9,525 nt of DNA from Bacillota bacterium (GCA_023418435.1 JAEZZT010000054.1:1-9525); one strand, 5' to 3'. Counted from the first letter of the stretch, positions 1-6,224 are shown. Made by a program: numbers and translations. The notes: a model not told the origin generated them from the letters alone.

Positions 1-423
1 AGTCAATACTTGACCTTCTACCGGAGTTTTGCGGTGTACGGAAATACGATAAGTAGCTACGGAATATGCATAATTTTCATAGCCGGCAACGCTCAAATTT
101 GCTTTTTGACGTTGCGGAATCAGCATATCTCTGGTGTAGTACATCGTCGGTACTTCTTTGACAGTCAGTTGATAGACATCGGTTTGCGGATTCGGGAATG
201 CGACGGCGACATCACGCAAAGCGAGATAATAAGCTTTGACATCGCTAGACGCAACCCACATCGGAGTAGTGGCGAGTTCACTCGTCAAATCCTTCACGAC
301 AGTTTGATAACCGGTTTCGACCGGACGCGGTTGAACGATTTCTTTCGTAGTATCTACGGCGAAAGCACTACCGCCGATTGCCAATGTGCTTACCAACATA
401 GCAGTCATGAATTGTTTTTTCAT
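1..423 (-). CDS. Secreted protein of unknown function, 5' part only
   Basis: The reading frame is open from an ATG at 423-421 to the left edge, giving 141 codons with no stop, so the C-terminus is missing. The start is supported by an AGAGGTG-type ribosome binding site a few bases upstream. The N-terminus is a clear type I signal peptide: MKK, a hydrophobic stretch (about residues 6-17), then a likely cleavage after Ala-Phe-Ala near residue 22. The protein is therefore exported to the periplasm or beyond. The mature part is mixed polar sequence with many Tyr, Val and Thr and no Cys, which suggests beta-rich structure. I recognise no domain or catalytic motif, and no S-layer homology repeat is visible in this part. 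The gene is alone on its strand here and has its own promoter at 496-524. The existence of the gene is well supported; its function is unknown. Confidence 0.8.
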   Translation of the reverse strand, partial: MKKQFMTAMLVSTLAIGGSAFAVDTTKEIVQPRPVETGYQTVVKDLTSELATTPMWVASSDVKAYYLALRDVAVAFPNPQTDVYQLTVKEVPTMYYTRDMLIPQRQKANLSVAGYENYAYSVATYRISVHRKTPVEGQVLT

Positions 424-495
424 AGTGACACCTCTTTCTGCCGAAATCAATCGGCCTTGCTATCTTGCTATATTGAAAAAATTCTTTCTATATAT

Positions 496-524
496 ACTGT
501 ACAATATTTTACTCTATCTGTCAA
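496..524 (-). promoter_or_regulatory. Probable sigma-A promoter for the secreted-protein gene
   Basis: Read on the minus strand, a perfect -35 box TTGACA (524-519) is followed after 17 bases by TACAGT (501-496), which matches four of six positions of the -10 consensus. The leader to the ATG at 423 is about 65-70 bases. The -10 region carries CAGTATATA, which recurs in the palindrome at 649-662. The 288-base gap at 424-711 holds this promoter and the divergent one near 634-660. I see no gene in it. Confidence 0.65.
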
Positions 525-633
525 AGTAGTATACCTTAAACGCATGCAAGGCGAGTGTATTTAGTTTAAAGCATACATAGAAATAATAAATATGGGTTTT
601 GGTTTGGAATTAGTTCATTAAAAGGGAAGTCGG

Positions 634-660
634 TTGCCCATAAACACTTCAGTATATACT
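634..660 (+). promoter_or_regulatory. Weak candidate promoter for the 57-residue protein gene
   Basis: A possible -10 box TATACT sits at 655-660, inside a palindrome. The best -35 candidate is TTGCCC at 634-639, with a short 15-base spacer, so the unaided promoter looks weak. The position, about 50 bases before the ATG at 712, suits a gene that otherwise has no upstream partner on this strand. This is an inference from consensus matching only. Confidence 0.35.
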
Positions 661-662
661 GA
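649..662. promoter_or_regulatory. 14-bp perfect palindrome, possible operator
   Basis: TCAGTATATACTGA is a perfect inverted repeat without a spacer. It covers the candidate -10 box of the downstream small gene, a typical place for a repressor site. The half CAGTATATA also occurs in the -10 region of the divergent promoter, on the minus strand at about 491-499. A dimeric regulator acting on both genes is possible but not shown. Confidence 0.35.
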
Positions 663-711
663 GGGTAATGAGCGAATGGTAGAACAAGTAAAATGAATGG
701 AGGTAGTACCT

Positions 712-885
712 ATGAAAGAGAAATCGTACGAAGAAACTCATCCATATTTATATCATGATGACACACCGCCGGAAGGTCCTTGGATAGAGCCGACACCGGA
801 GCAAGATGCTCTAGCGCAAGCTTTCATTGCAGAGTTTTGGAGAACATTCGACATCAATGATTATTTGATGACAGTTGAAGAATGA
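712..885 (+). CDS. Small acidic protein of unknown function, 57 residues
   Basis: The start chosen is the ATG at 712, because GGAGG at 699-703 lies 8 bases before it. An in-frame ATG at 697 overlaps that ribosome binding site and is unlikely. The product is strongly acidic, with many Glu and Asp residues and few basic ones. It is rich in Pro and aromatic residues in its first half (about residues 1-30) and has a probable amphipathic helix around residues 29-47 (DQDALAQ-like segment through the FWRTF stretch). There is no signal peptide, membrane segment or Cys. A candidate promoter and palindrome lie upstream, and a strong terminator follows 87 bases after the stop, so it looks like a monocistronic unit. 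I do not recognise the family. Its coding status rests on the ribosome binding site and its isolated transcription-unit layout. Confidence 0.6.
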   Translation: MKEKSYEETHPYLYHDDTPPEGPWIEPTPEQDALAQAFIAEFWRTFDINDYLMTVEE

Positions 886-972
886 AATGAAAAGTATGGT
901 GGAGTGTACGAAGACAAAGAGGAGTGAATTAGTCCGCTAGTCGTGATTCTTTGCCGGATGCCAAAGCCAAAG

Positions 973-1009
973 AAAAAGCAAGCAATGACGAATGTTTTGC
1001 TTGCTTTTT
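973..1009. terminator. Bidirectional intrinsic terminator
   Basis: A perfect 13-bp stem (973-985 with 997-1009) encloses an 11-base loop. The arms are A5-GCAAGCAA and its complement, so each strand ends the hairpin with a run of five T. It lies 87 bases after the stop of the small plus-strand gene, for which it is the likely terminator. It may also back up the symporter terminator from the other side. The 886-972 stretch before it holds no supportable gene. Confidence 0.8.
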
Positions 1010-1044
1010 GCATGCGAAAATGTGCAGGGTCACAATGCGGCCAC

Positions 1045-1074
1045 AAAAAAAAACGGCCGAAGCCGTTTTTTTTT
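1045..1074. terminator. Bidirectional intrinsic terminator after the symporter gene
   Basis: Nine A, then CGGC, a CGAA tetraloop, GCCG and nine T form a perfectly symmetrical 13-bp stem (1045-1057 with 1062-1074). Either strand gives a GC stem followed by nine T, so it works in both directions. It begins 8 bases after the minus-strand symporter stop codon. Confidence 0.9.
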
Positions 1075-1082
1075 GCCGTTGT

Positions 1083-2300
1083 TTAGCTGCTGAGCGGAGT
1101 CGGAGTATCTTCCGAACGATGAATGACTGCGGCGCAGGAGATATCCCCCGTGACGTTGACGCAGGTACGAATCATGTCCAGGATACGTTCTACGCCGGCC
1201 ACCAAGGCGATACCTTCCAGAGGGAGACCGGTGGAATGCAGGACGAGCATCAACATGATCATGCCGGCACCCGGCACACCTGCGGTACCGATGGAGGCCA
1301 ATGTCGCCGTCAAAATAATTGTCAATTGTTGACCCAAGGTGAGGTCGATACCGAATACTTGGGCGATAAAGATGGCACTGACGCCCTGGTAAATAGCGGT
1401 GCCGTCCATATTGATCGTAGCACCCAAGGGCAGGACGAAGGAAGTGATGGATTTGTCGATGCCCAGATTTTCTTCGCAACATTTCATGCTGACCGGAAGA
1501 GTACCGGCAGAACTGGTGGTGGTAAATGCGACTGCCATCGCCGGGAAGACGGCTTTGAAGAATGCCACGGGGCTCCGATGTCCGATGAATTTGATCAGAG
1601 CACTATAGACCAATGCGACATGGAGAAAACTTGCGAGCGCCGCTACGAAGATCAGTTTTAAGAGCGGCAACAGTACCGCCGGACCGTTGGCAGCAACGAC
1701 CGGTGTAATCAAACCGAAGATACCGATCGGAGCCAATTGCATGATCCAGCCCGTGATTTTATACATGGTTTCCGCTACACCGTCAAACCATTTCTGCACG
1801 ACCAAACCACGTTCGCCGATCGCCAAGAGGCCGGAGCCGAAGAGGAGTGCAAAGACGATGATTTGCAACATATTGCCCTCGGTAAGTGCTTTCAGCGGAT
1901 TGGTCGGTATGATGTTCATCAAGGTGTCCACGATGCTCGGAGCCGCTTTGGCTTCCACCGCCGCAGTACCGGCCGGCAGGACGAAACCTGCACCGACATT
2001 GAGTACATTCGCGAGAATAACACCGGCCGTGATGGCAAAGCCTGTCGTGAACAAGTAATATGCAAATGCTTTGCCCCCGATTGAGCCGAGGCGACGAATG
2101 TCACCCAGACCGCAAACGCCCAAAACCAAGGAGGAAAGCACCAAGGGCACGATGATCAACTTGATCAGGTTCAAGAAGACGGTGCCGAAAGGCTTGATCC
2201 AAACTGCAGCGACAGTCGGATTTCCTTGGAGAAGCAGACCCACAATAACCCCCAACGCAAGCGCGAGGAAGATGCGAGCCGATAAACCCATCGATTTCAT
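1083..2300 (-). CDS. Dicarboxylate/acidic amino acid:cation symporter (DAACS family)
   Basis: This is a 405-residue secondary transporter of the GltP/DctA/GltPh fold. It probably imports glutamate, aspartate or a C4-dicarboxylate with Na+ or H+ across the inner membrane. Family hallmarks are plain: the re-entrant HP1 motif TTSSAGTLP (261-269), NMDGT in TM7 (297-301), the HP2 motif GTAGVPGAG (338-346), and DMIRTCVNVTGD in TM8 (375-386). Arg378 aligns with GltPh Arg397, which binds the substrate side-chain carboxylate, and this favours an acidic substrate over a neutral amino acid. Asp375, Asn382 and Asp386 match GltPh Asp394, Asn401 and Asp405. Residue 371 is Glu where GltPh has Asp390. The start is the ATG at 2300-2298, with GAGG 8 bases upstream; an in-frame GTG at 2309 lies inside that ribosome binding site. 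It is monocistronic. The exact substrate cannot be fixed from sequence, so no gene symbol is given. Confidence 0.95.
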   Translation of the reverse strand: MKSMGLSARIFLALALGVIVGLLLQGNPTVAAVWIKPFGTVFLNLIKLIIVPLVLSSLVLGVCGLGDIRRLGSIGGKAFAYYLFTTGFAITAGVILANVLNVGAGFVLPAGTAAVEAKAAPSIVDTLMNIIPTNPLKALTEGNMLQIIVFALLFGSGLLAIGERGLVVQKWFDGVAETMYKITGWIMQLAPIGIFGLITPVVAANGPAVLLPLLKLIFVAALASFLHVALVYSALIKFIGHRSPVAFFKAVFPAMAVAFTTTSSAGTLPVSMKCCEENLGIDKSITSFVLPLGATINMDGTAIYQGVSAIFIAQVFGIDLTLGQQLTIILTATLASIGTAGVPGAGMIMLMLVLHSTGLPLEGIALVAGVERILDMIRTCVNVTGDISCAAVIHRSEDTPTPLSS

Positions 2301-2335
2301 GAAAACCACCTCTGTTTTATTATTTTGATATTAAC

Positions 2336-2364
2336 ATTATAGAAAGCATGTTCCGGTGATTCAA
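2336..2364 (-). promoter_or_regulatory. Promoter of the symporter gene
   Basis: On the minus strand TTGAAT (2364-2359) is followed after 17 bases by a consensus -10 box TATAAT (2341-2336). The transcript should start near 2329, leaving a leader of about 30 bases to the ATG at 2300. Confidence 0.75.
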
Positions 2365-2380
2365 TACTTTCACTTAAGAA

Positions 2381-2394
2381 ATACTGTATACAAT
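2381..2394. promoter_or_regulatory. Partly palindromic site upstream of the symporter promoter
   Basis: ATACTGTATACAAT contains the 8-bp palindrome TGTATACA (2385-2392). Its centre lies about 60 bases upstream of the predicted symporter transcription start, where class I activators often bind. It closely resembles ATACTGTACAAT at 494-505, differing by one inserted TA. No regulator is visible in the window. Chance similarity in AT-rich intergenic DNA is possible. Confidence 0.3.
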
Positions 2395-2402
2395 TTAGAA
2401 AC

Positions 2403-2430
2403 AAAAAAAGGGATGAGCTTCTCATCCCTT
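2403..2430 (-). terminator. Intrinsic terminator of the FloA operon
   Basis: A perfect 10-bp stem (2408-2417 with 2421-2430) has a 3-base loop. Read on the minus strand it is followed by a run of seven T (2409-2403). It lies 21 bases after the stop of the last gene of the minus-strand operon. Confidence 0.88.
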
Positions 2431-2451
2431 GCGGTCTTTCCATTTGTCGAT

Positions 2452-2910
2452 TTATCTGTCGTCCAAGCGATAGGGGTTAGTAGCGCGAGGCGCCTGCAGC
2501 ACGATGGACATCACGATTCCCTGCCGCCACGTTGCTTGACTGAGCGGTTGCTGCCAAGTCGCATTTCCACCGGCCCGGTTCTTGGTCAAGGTGCTGGCGG
2601 GAGCGAGCTCTTCGATTTGCAATTCGTCTGCGGTTTCGGACAAGTTGATGTCGGAAATGTCCTTCTCCGGAGAGGCCGAGGCCATTCTCGTAGCCGCAAA
2701 AGGAGTCTGCTGTGAGGAAGCTGCCGGTGAATCGAAGACGGGTCGGACCTGCATCTTCGGAGATACCATTTTCTCCGGAAGTACCGGCGCATTTTGGCTG
2801 GAAGCCTCCGTCTTGCCGGGTTCATCCGGGCGTTTGACGATGAAATGTCGATAGATCAGTTGCCCGGCAACGACGATCAGCCAGATTAGGACGGGCCAAA
2901 ATTCATCCAT
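2452..2910 (-). CDS. Small single-pass membrane protein, last gene of the FloA operon
   Basis: This 152-residue protein has one N-terminal membrane helix (about residues 5-20) followed by basic RHFIVKR, so the tail should face the cytoplasm. Residues about 27-115 are low-complexity and rich in Pro, Ser, Ala and Glu, probably disordered. The last 30 residues form a compact, more hydrophobic segment, WRQGIVMSIVLQAPRA (128-143). It resembles a short C-terminal motif (roughly W/R-x-A/G-I/V-hydrophobic-S-x-I-L-x-x-P-R-A) that I recall from assorted Firmicutes proteins; that comparison is from memory. The ATG at 2910-2908 has AAGGAGGT 5 bases upstream, and the stop codon of floA forms part of that site. 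The gap to floA is 11 bases, so the two are probably translationally coupled. In Bacillus subtilis the third gene of the equivalent operon is yqfB, but I cannot show homology. The function is unknown; scaffold or FloA partner is a guess. Confidence 0.85.
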   Translation of the reverse strand: MDEFWPVLIWLIVVAGQLIYRHFIVKRPDEPGKTEASSQNAPVLPEKMVSPKMQVRPVFDSPAASSQQTPFAATRMASASPEKDISDINLSETADELQIEELAPASTLTKNRAGGNATWQQPLSQATWRQGIVMSIVLQAPRATNPYRLDDR

Positions 2911-2921
2911 GAGAGACCTCC

Positions 2922-3890
2922 TTATTGATGGGTATCATGTCCGGCGATCGATTCGCGCATTTCCGTATCCGCATTGATATTTTGCAAGCGATAGTAATCC
3001 ATCACGCCGAGATGTCCGTCACGCAGGGCTTGGGCAAGTGCAATGGGGACTTCCGCTTGAGCACGGACGACTTCTGCCTGCATCTCTTGGACCTGAGCGC
3101 GCATTTCCTGTTCTTTGGCCACCGCCATGGCACGACGTTCTTCGGCTCTGGCTTGGGCGATGCGCTTGTCCGCTTCCGCCTGATCAGTTTGCAATTGGGC
3201 GCCGATATTACGTCCGACATCGACGTCCGCAATGTCGATGGAGAGAATCTCAAAAGCCGTTCCCGCATCCAGACCCTTGGACAATACGGTGCGGGAAATA
3301 TGGTCCGGATTTTCCAAGACATCCGTGTGGCGTTCGGACGAACCCACCGTAGTAACGATCCCCTCGCCGACACGGGCGATGATGGTAGCTTCGCCGGCAC
3401 CACCGACCAAGCGATCGATATTGGCACGAACGGTGACGCGGGCACGTACTTTGAGTTCGATGCCGTTTTTGGACATGGCGGAAATGATCGGTGTTTCGAT
3501 GACTTTCGGGTTGACGCTCATCTGTACGGCCTCGAGTACATTTCGACCGGCCAAATCAATGGCCGCGGAGCGTTCAAAGGTCAACGGAATGGACGCACGT
3601 TGGGCGGCAATCAGGGCATCGACCACGCGATCGACATCCCCGCCAGCCAAGTAATGCGCTTCCAATTGATTGACATTGACTTTCAGACCGGCCTTGGAAC
3701 CTTTGACCAAAGGCATGACGATTTTGGCCGGAGATACCCGGCGCAGACGCATACCGATCAAATCGAAAATACTGATATGTACGCCGGCGGCCAAGGCGGA
3801 GACCCATAGTCCCAACGGCACGAAGTGCAAGAGAATGACTAGGGCAAAGATCAGCAAGACAATAGTAAAACCGGGAATAAAGAAATCCAT
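2922..3890 (-). CDS. floA: Flotillin-like protein FloA (YqfA family)
   Basis: FloA is a membrane-associated SPFH-type scaffold that forms functional membrane microdomains and affects membrane fluidity, secretion and cell-wall enzymes. The 322-residue product is close to the roughly 330 residues of B. subtilis YqfA/FloA. Residues 1-40 hold a hydrophobic hairpin region that inserts in the membrane. The family core follows, with [16 protein letters not shown] (39-54), [20 protein letters not shown] (71-90) and [13 protein letters not shown] (127-139). The SPFH-like beta/alpha domain runs to about 235. A long Ala/Glu/Arg/Gln-rich coiled coil at about 236-290 is the oligomerisation region. A conserved [19 protein letters not shown] ending occupies 294-312. 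The ATG at 3890 has GGAGG 5 bases upstream. It lies 12 bases after the nfeD stop, an arrangement also seen in the B. subtilis yqeZ-yqfA-yqfB operon. Confidence 0.97.
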   Translation of the reverse strand: MDFFIPGFTIVLLIFALVILLHFVPLGLWVSALAAGVHISIFDLIGMRLRRVSPAKIVMPLVKGSKAGLKVNVNQLEAHYLAGGDVDRVVDALIAAQRASIPLTFERSAAIDLAGRNVLEAVQMSVNPKVIETPIISAMSKNGIELKVRARVTVRANIDRLVGGAGEATIIARVGEGIVTTVGSSERHTDVLENPDHISRTVLSKGLDAGTAFEILSIDIADVDVGRNIGAQLQTDQAEADKRIAQARAEERRAMAVAKEQEMRAQVQEMQAEVVRAQAEVPIALAQALRDGHLGVMDYYRLQNINADTEMRESIAGHDTHQ

Positions 3891-3902
3891 AATGACCTCC
3901 TA

Positions 3903-5201
3903 TTACAACGAGTCCGCACGACGGACTACCACTCGACCGCCAATGACGGCCTCTACGATGACATGTTCACCGGCCTCGATGTATTCGCCTTGCGTGACGA
4001 CGTCGATCCGATGTTCGCCGACCGAGATGGTACCGGCAGGACGCAGGGGCGTCAATGCGACGCCTGACATGCCCGCCAATACCGGCATATCTTCATGAGC
4101 CACATAGCCGGACTCGGTGTCGGTGCTTTGGCGGAGGATGATCCGGCGCCAAAGCCGGCCGGTCGGTAAATGTTCCGCAATGTAGTAAAAAATGAATATC
4201 GCGACGATCAGGGCGCCGGCAATGATGTAGAGCGCCAGGGAATTGGCCCCCAGCAAGAGGAATAGGCCACTTCCCAACATCAATATGCCCAAGGCCGTAA
4301 TCAGTCCGCTGAAGACGAAGAATATATCGGCCAGGATAATCATGAAACCACCCCCCATGAGCAGGCCCTCCAGCCATCCCGAAAAACCGAGCTGCCAATG
4401 ATTGACAAGCAAGATGGCGCCGGCAAATAGAGTGATGAACGTAGTACCGGAAAAACCGGCAGTTTTTATCTCCATGAGGAGAGAAACGAAAATGATAGAC
4501 ACCAAGAGGCCTCGTACCCATGGTAGGGAAATAAATCCGGCCAATTCATCCGCCCAATTGGGCAGGACAGTCTCTATATTTTCATTTTCCCAATGATAGA
4601 ATTGCTTTACTTCGCCCAAATTGCTCAACGTAGCCCGAGAAATTCCGGCATCTTTGGCTTGGCTCTCCGTCAGCGAAAGTATGGTGCCGGCGGGAGCATA
4701 GGGTGCATAATCGATGTTTTTGTCGACCATGGCGGCCGCCAATTGCGCGTCCCTACCACGCAGCTCCGCCGTAGCGGCAAATTCTCCGCGCAAGGCGGCG
4801 ATGGTTTTTTCCGTGGTGGGAATCGGCTCGGCGGAGCCCAACGAAGCGCCCGGCGACATGATGATTTCCGGTGCGGCCAAGGTGATCAATGCACCCGCCG
4901 ACCATGCACGCGGGTGCACGTAGGCGACCGTCGGTACGGGGGCTGCGATGATCAGGTCGCGAATGCGTGTTGCGGCATCGACCTGACCGCCGAATGTATC
5001 CAAGTCCAGGATGACGGCGGTGACATGGTTCCGTTCCGCTTTCAAGTACACTCTCTGCAACTGCGAGGTCGTGCCGGCCGTGATTTCACCGTGAATCGGC
5101 GCAACGAGAACGGTGGCCGAAGAGGTGAACATACCGAGGCAGAATATCCAGACAAAGAAGATGCCTGCCCAGAGGGGACGAAGTCGATGGAGATGTATCA
5201 T
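3903..5201 (-). CDS. NfeD-type membrane-bound ClpP-class serine protease
   Basis: This 432-residue long-form NfeD protein (YqeZ/NfeD1b type) accompanies flotillins and is thought to process membrane or envelope proteins. A signal peptide or anchor occupies residues 11-29. The ClpP/SppA-like protease domain (about 31-205) contains LDTFGGQVDAATRI (67-80), corresponding to the family's DTPGG element. It also has WSAGALIT (100-107), with Ser101 as the likely nucleophile, and MVDKNID (158-164), with Lys161 as the likely general base of a Ser-Lys dyad. About four membrane segments follow (228-345). The C-terminal NfeD OB-fold (about 365-430) includes MSGVALTPLRPAG (378-390). The ATG has GAGG 6 bases upstream and overlaps the stop of the preceding gene as ATGA, so translation is probably coupled. 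floA follows 12 bases later. Assignment to the family is firm; the substrate is unknown. Confidence 0.95.
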   Translation of the reverse strand: MIHLHRLRPLWAGIFFVWIFCLGMFTSSATVLVAPIHGEITAGTTSQLQRVYLKAERNHVTAVILDLDTFGGQVDAATRIRDLIIAAPVPTVAYVHPRAWSAGALITLAAPEIIMSPGASLGSAEPIPTTEKTIAALRGEFAATAELRGRDAQLAAAMVDKNIDYAPYAPAGTILSLTESQAKDAGISRATLSNLGEVKQFYHWENENIETVLPNWADELAGFISLPWVRGLLVSIIFVSLLMEIKTAGFSGTTFITLFAGAILLVNHWQLGFSGWLEGLLMGGGFMIILADIFFVFSGLITALGILMLGSGLFLLLGANSLALYIIAGALIVAIFIFYYIAEHLPTGRLWRRIILRQSTDTESGYVAHEDMPVLAGMSGVALTPLRPAGTISVGEHRIDVVTQGEYIEAGEHVIVEAVIGGRVVVRRADSL

Positions 5202-5629
5202 TTGTTGCCTCGTTTCATCTTTTCAGCATAGCGATCTCCCTTGGGATGAGGATGCAAGAGGTTCATCAACTCTTGGGCACGCTCGGTACTGATCTGCAAA
5301 TAATTGGCATACTCAACCAGTGGATTGCCGCGCTCTGCACGTTTCTGGCGCATATAATTGCGTCGTTCTTCCGTCGTCATGCCGGCGACAGCGACCAAAT
5401 CCTGTTGGCGACGTGCATACCGCCATTTCATATAGGCCAATGTTTTTTCCGCCTCTCTAGGAGTCATCCATTGATGTTGTACGCAATCCTGTACGACATA
5501 GGCCACTACGTCAGGATGATGAGGACTCAACCGTTGTAAATTCTCCGGCAAATCAAAGCTTCTCGCCAAGGCGAGCGGCGCCGTTGCACAAAAGAATAAA
5601 CAAGTCATAGACAAGAGAATCTTTTTCAT
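5198..5629 (-). CDS. Small secreted helical protein, first gene of the FloA operon
   Basis: The product has 143 residues if it starts at the ATG at 5629-5627, which has AAAGGAG 8 bases upstream. An in-frame GTG at 5638 lies within that site and is less likely. A type I signal peptide is clear: MKK, a hydrophobic core to about residue 20, and cleavage after Ala-Leu-Ala (22). Cys14 follows LFF, which is a poor lipobox, so it is not called a lipoprotein. The mature protein is basic, rich in Arg, Gln, Glu and Met, and predicted all-helical. Two segments look alike: one around QHQWMTPREAEKTLAYMKWR (51-70), another around LQISTERAQELMNLL (111-125). Both resemble the turn-then-helix layout of small secreted DUF2680-like proteins, though this is a weak comparison from memory. 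The stop overlaps the nfeD start (ATGA), which ties it to the protease/flotillin pair. It could be a substrate, regulator or envelope sensor. Its function is unknown. Confidence 0.85.
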   Translation of the reverse strand: MKKILLSMTCLFFCATAPLALARSFDLPENLQRLSPHHPDVVAYVVQDCVQHQWMTPREAEKTLAYMKWRYARRQQDLVAVAGMTTEERRNYMRQKRAERGNPLVEYANYLQISTERAQELMNLLHPHPKGDRYAEKMKRGNK

Positions 5630-5656
5630 AGTCGACACTCCTTTCCTATGAGTCTA

Positions 5657-5685
5657 AATATACGGAAGCAACGTGCGAATGTCAA
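5657..5685 (-). promoter_or_regulatory. Promoter of the secreted protein-nfeD-floA operon
   Basis: On the minus strand a perfect TTGACA (5685-5680) is followed after 17 bases by TATATT (5662-5657). The leader to the ATG at 5629 is about 20 bases. I saw no sigma-W-type TGAAAC box, so unlike the B. subtilis operon this one looks driven by the housekeeping sigma factor. Confidence 0.8.
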
Positions 5686-5702
5686 ACCGAAATGGAGAAC
5701 GT

Positions 5703-5731
5703 TTGCAAGAATAGGCTGAAAAACGTACAAT
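5703..5731 (+). promoter_or_regulatory. Promoter of the membrane protein-cobN operon
   Basis: TTGCAA (5703-5708) and TACAAT (5726-5731) are separated by 17 bases. It is back to back with the minus-strand promoter, the two -35 boxes lying 17 bases apart. The leader to the ATG at 5754 is only about 15 bases, too short for a riboswitch. Confidence 0.7.
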
Positions 5732-5753
5732 AAAGTAAGAAAGGATGTTAGGA

Positions 5754-6209
5754 ATGGATAACAAGAGAGAAAATCTCGTTGTCACCGTGAGCGGGTGGAG
5801 GGCCTATCCGGTGCAAATGACATATGCGCTTTTGGCCATCGCATTCGGAACGGAAGCGTGGTTGATTCAGAAATGGTGGTTTTGGGGAGAGGCGTTGTTG
5901 GGGATTGCCGCTTGTTTGTGGTTGATTCACTGTCGGCGGGCGATTCTTTGTATTGGGACGGAAGAGTACCTGGAAGTAGCCTTGGCCCCACAGAATATAA
6001 TGGAATCCTTGAAAGCGGCCATCGGAATCCGCCAATATATTCGGATTCCGTATGCGACGATCGTGGGAATTTCACCGAATTGGCGACAATTATTGATCAT
6101 GAACGCTGCGGGAGGTTTGGCAGCGATTCCGGTAGAATGGAATGAGCTGTCTCCGCGAGGACGAGGACAGATTCTGCGACGTATCGAGGAAAGTCGACAG
6201 ACATCTTAA
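5754..6209 (+). CDS. Small two-helix membrane protein with soluble C-terminal domain, unknown function
   Basis: This 151-residue protein starts at the ATG at 5754, with AAAGGA 8 bases upstream. An in-frame ATG at 5745 lacks a ribosome binding site. A short polar N-terminus is followed by two membrane helices (about 21-38 and 43-59, the second after a Trp-rich turn). A basic CRRAI junction then leads into a soluble domain (about 61-151) of alternating beta-type segments: ILCIGTEEYLEV, YIRIPYATIVGISPNW, LLIMNAAGGLAAIPV. A final basic helix, RGQILRRIEE (137-146), ends it. Two helices followed by a beta sandwich and a closing helix recall bacterial PH-like membrane proteins (YcxB/bPH types). That is a fold-level impression, not a family assignment. 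It is the first gene of a unit with the chelatase, which starts 15 bases after its stop. A link to metal or tetrapyrrole handling is inferred from position alone. Confidence 0.85.
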   Translation: MDNKRENLVVTVSGWRAYPVQMTYALLAIAFGTEAWLIQKWWFWGEALLGIAACLWLIHCRRAILCIGTEEYLEVALAPQNIMESLKAAIGIRQYIRIPYATIVGISPNWRQLLIMNAAGGLAAIPVEWNELSPRGRGQILRRIEESRQTS

Positions 6210-6224
6210 GAGGAGGATAGGGAG

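Noticed and set aside
10..564. Plus-strand open frame of 184 codons
   Set aside because: It is antisense to the secreted-protein gene, which has a signal peptide, ribosome binding site and promoter, and it also crosses that promoter.
896..940. 14-codon mini-ORF between the small gene and its terminator
   Set aside because: No ribosome binding site precedes the ATG and the peptide is too short to judge.
951..1661. Plus-strand open frame of 236 codons
   Set aside because: It runs through both terminators and then antisense to the symporter gene, with a composition unlike a folded protein.
2925..3809. Plus-strand open frame of 294 codons
   Set aside because: It lies wholly antisense to floA, has no ribosome binding site, and its product shows no recognisable domain. 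It is a shadow of the conserved FloA frame.
5198..5638. Lipoprotein signal in the first protein of the FloA operon
   Set aside because: The Cys at residue 14 follows LFF and sits inside the hydrophobic core, which is not a usable lipobox; Ala-Leu-Ala cleavage at 22 fits better.
5732..5753. Possible cobalamin riboswitch for the cobN operon
   Set aside because: The distance between the predicted transcript start and the ATG is about 15 bases and no B12-box-like sequence is visible.
5639..5753. Sigma-W-type promoter as in the B. subtilis floA operon
   Set aside because: A CGTATA stretch is present, but no TGAAAC-type -35 box lies at the right distance, while a TTGACA-17-TATATT pair fits well.
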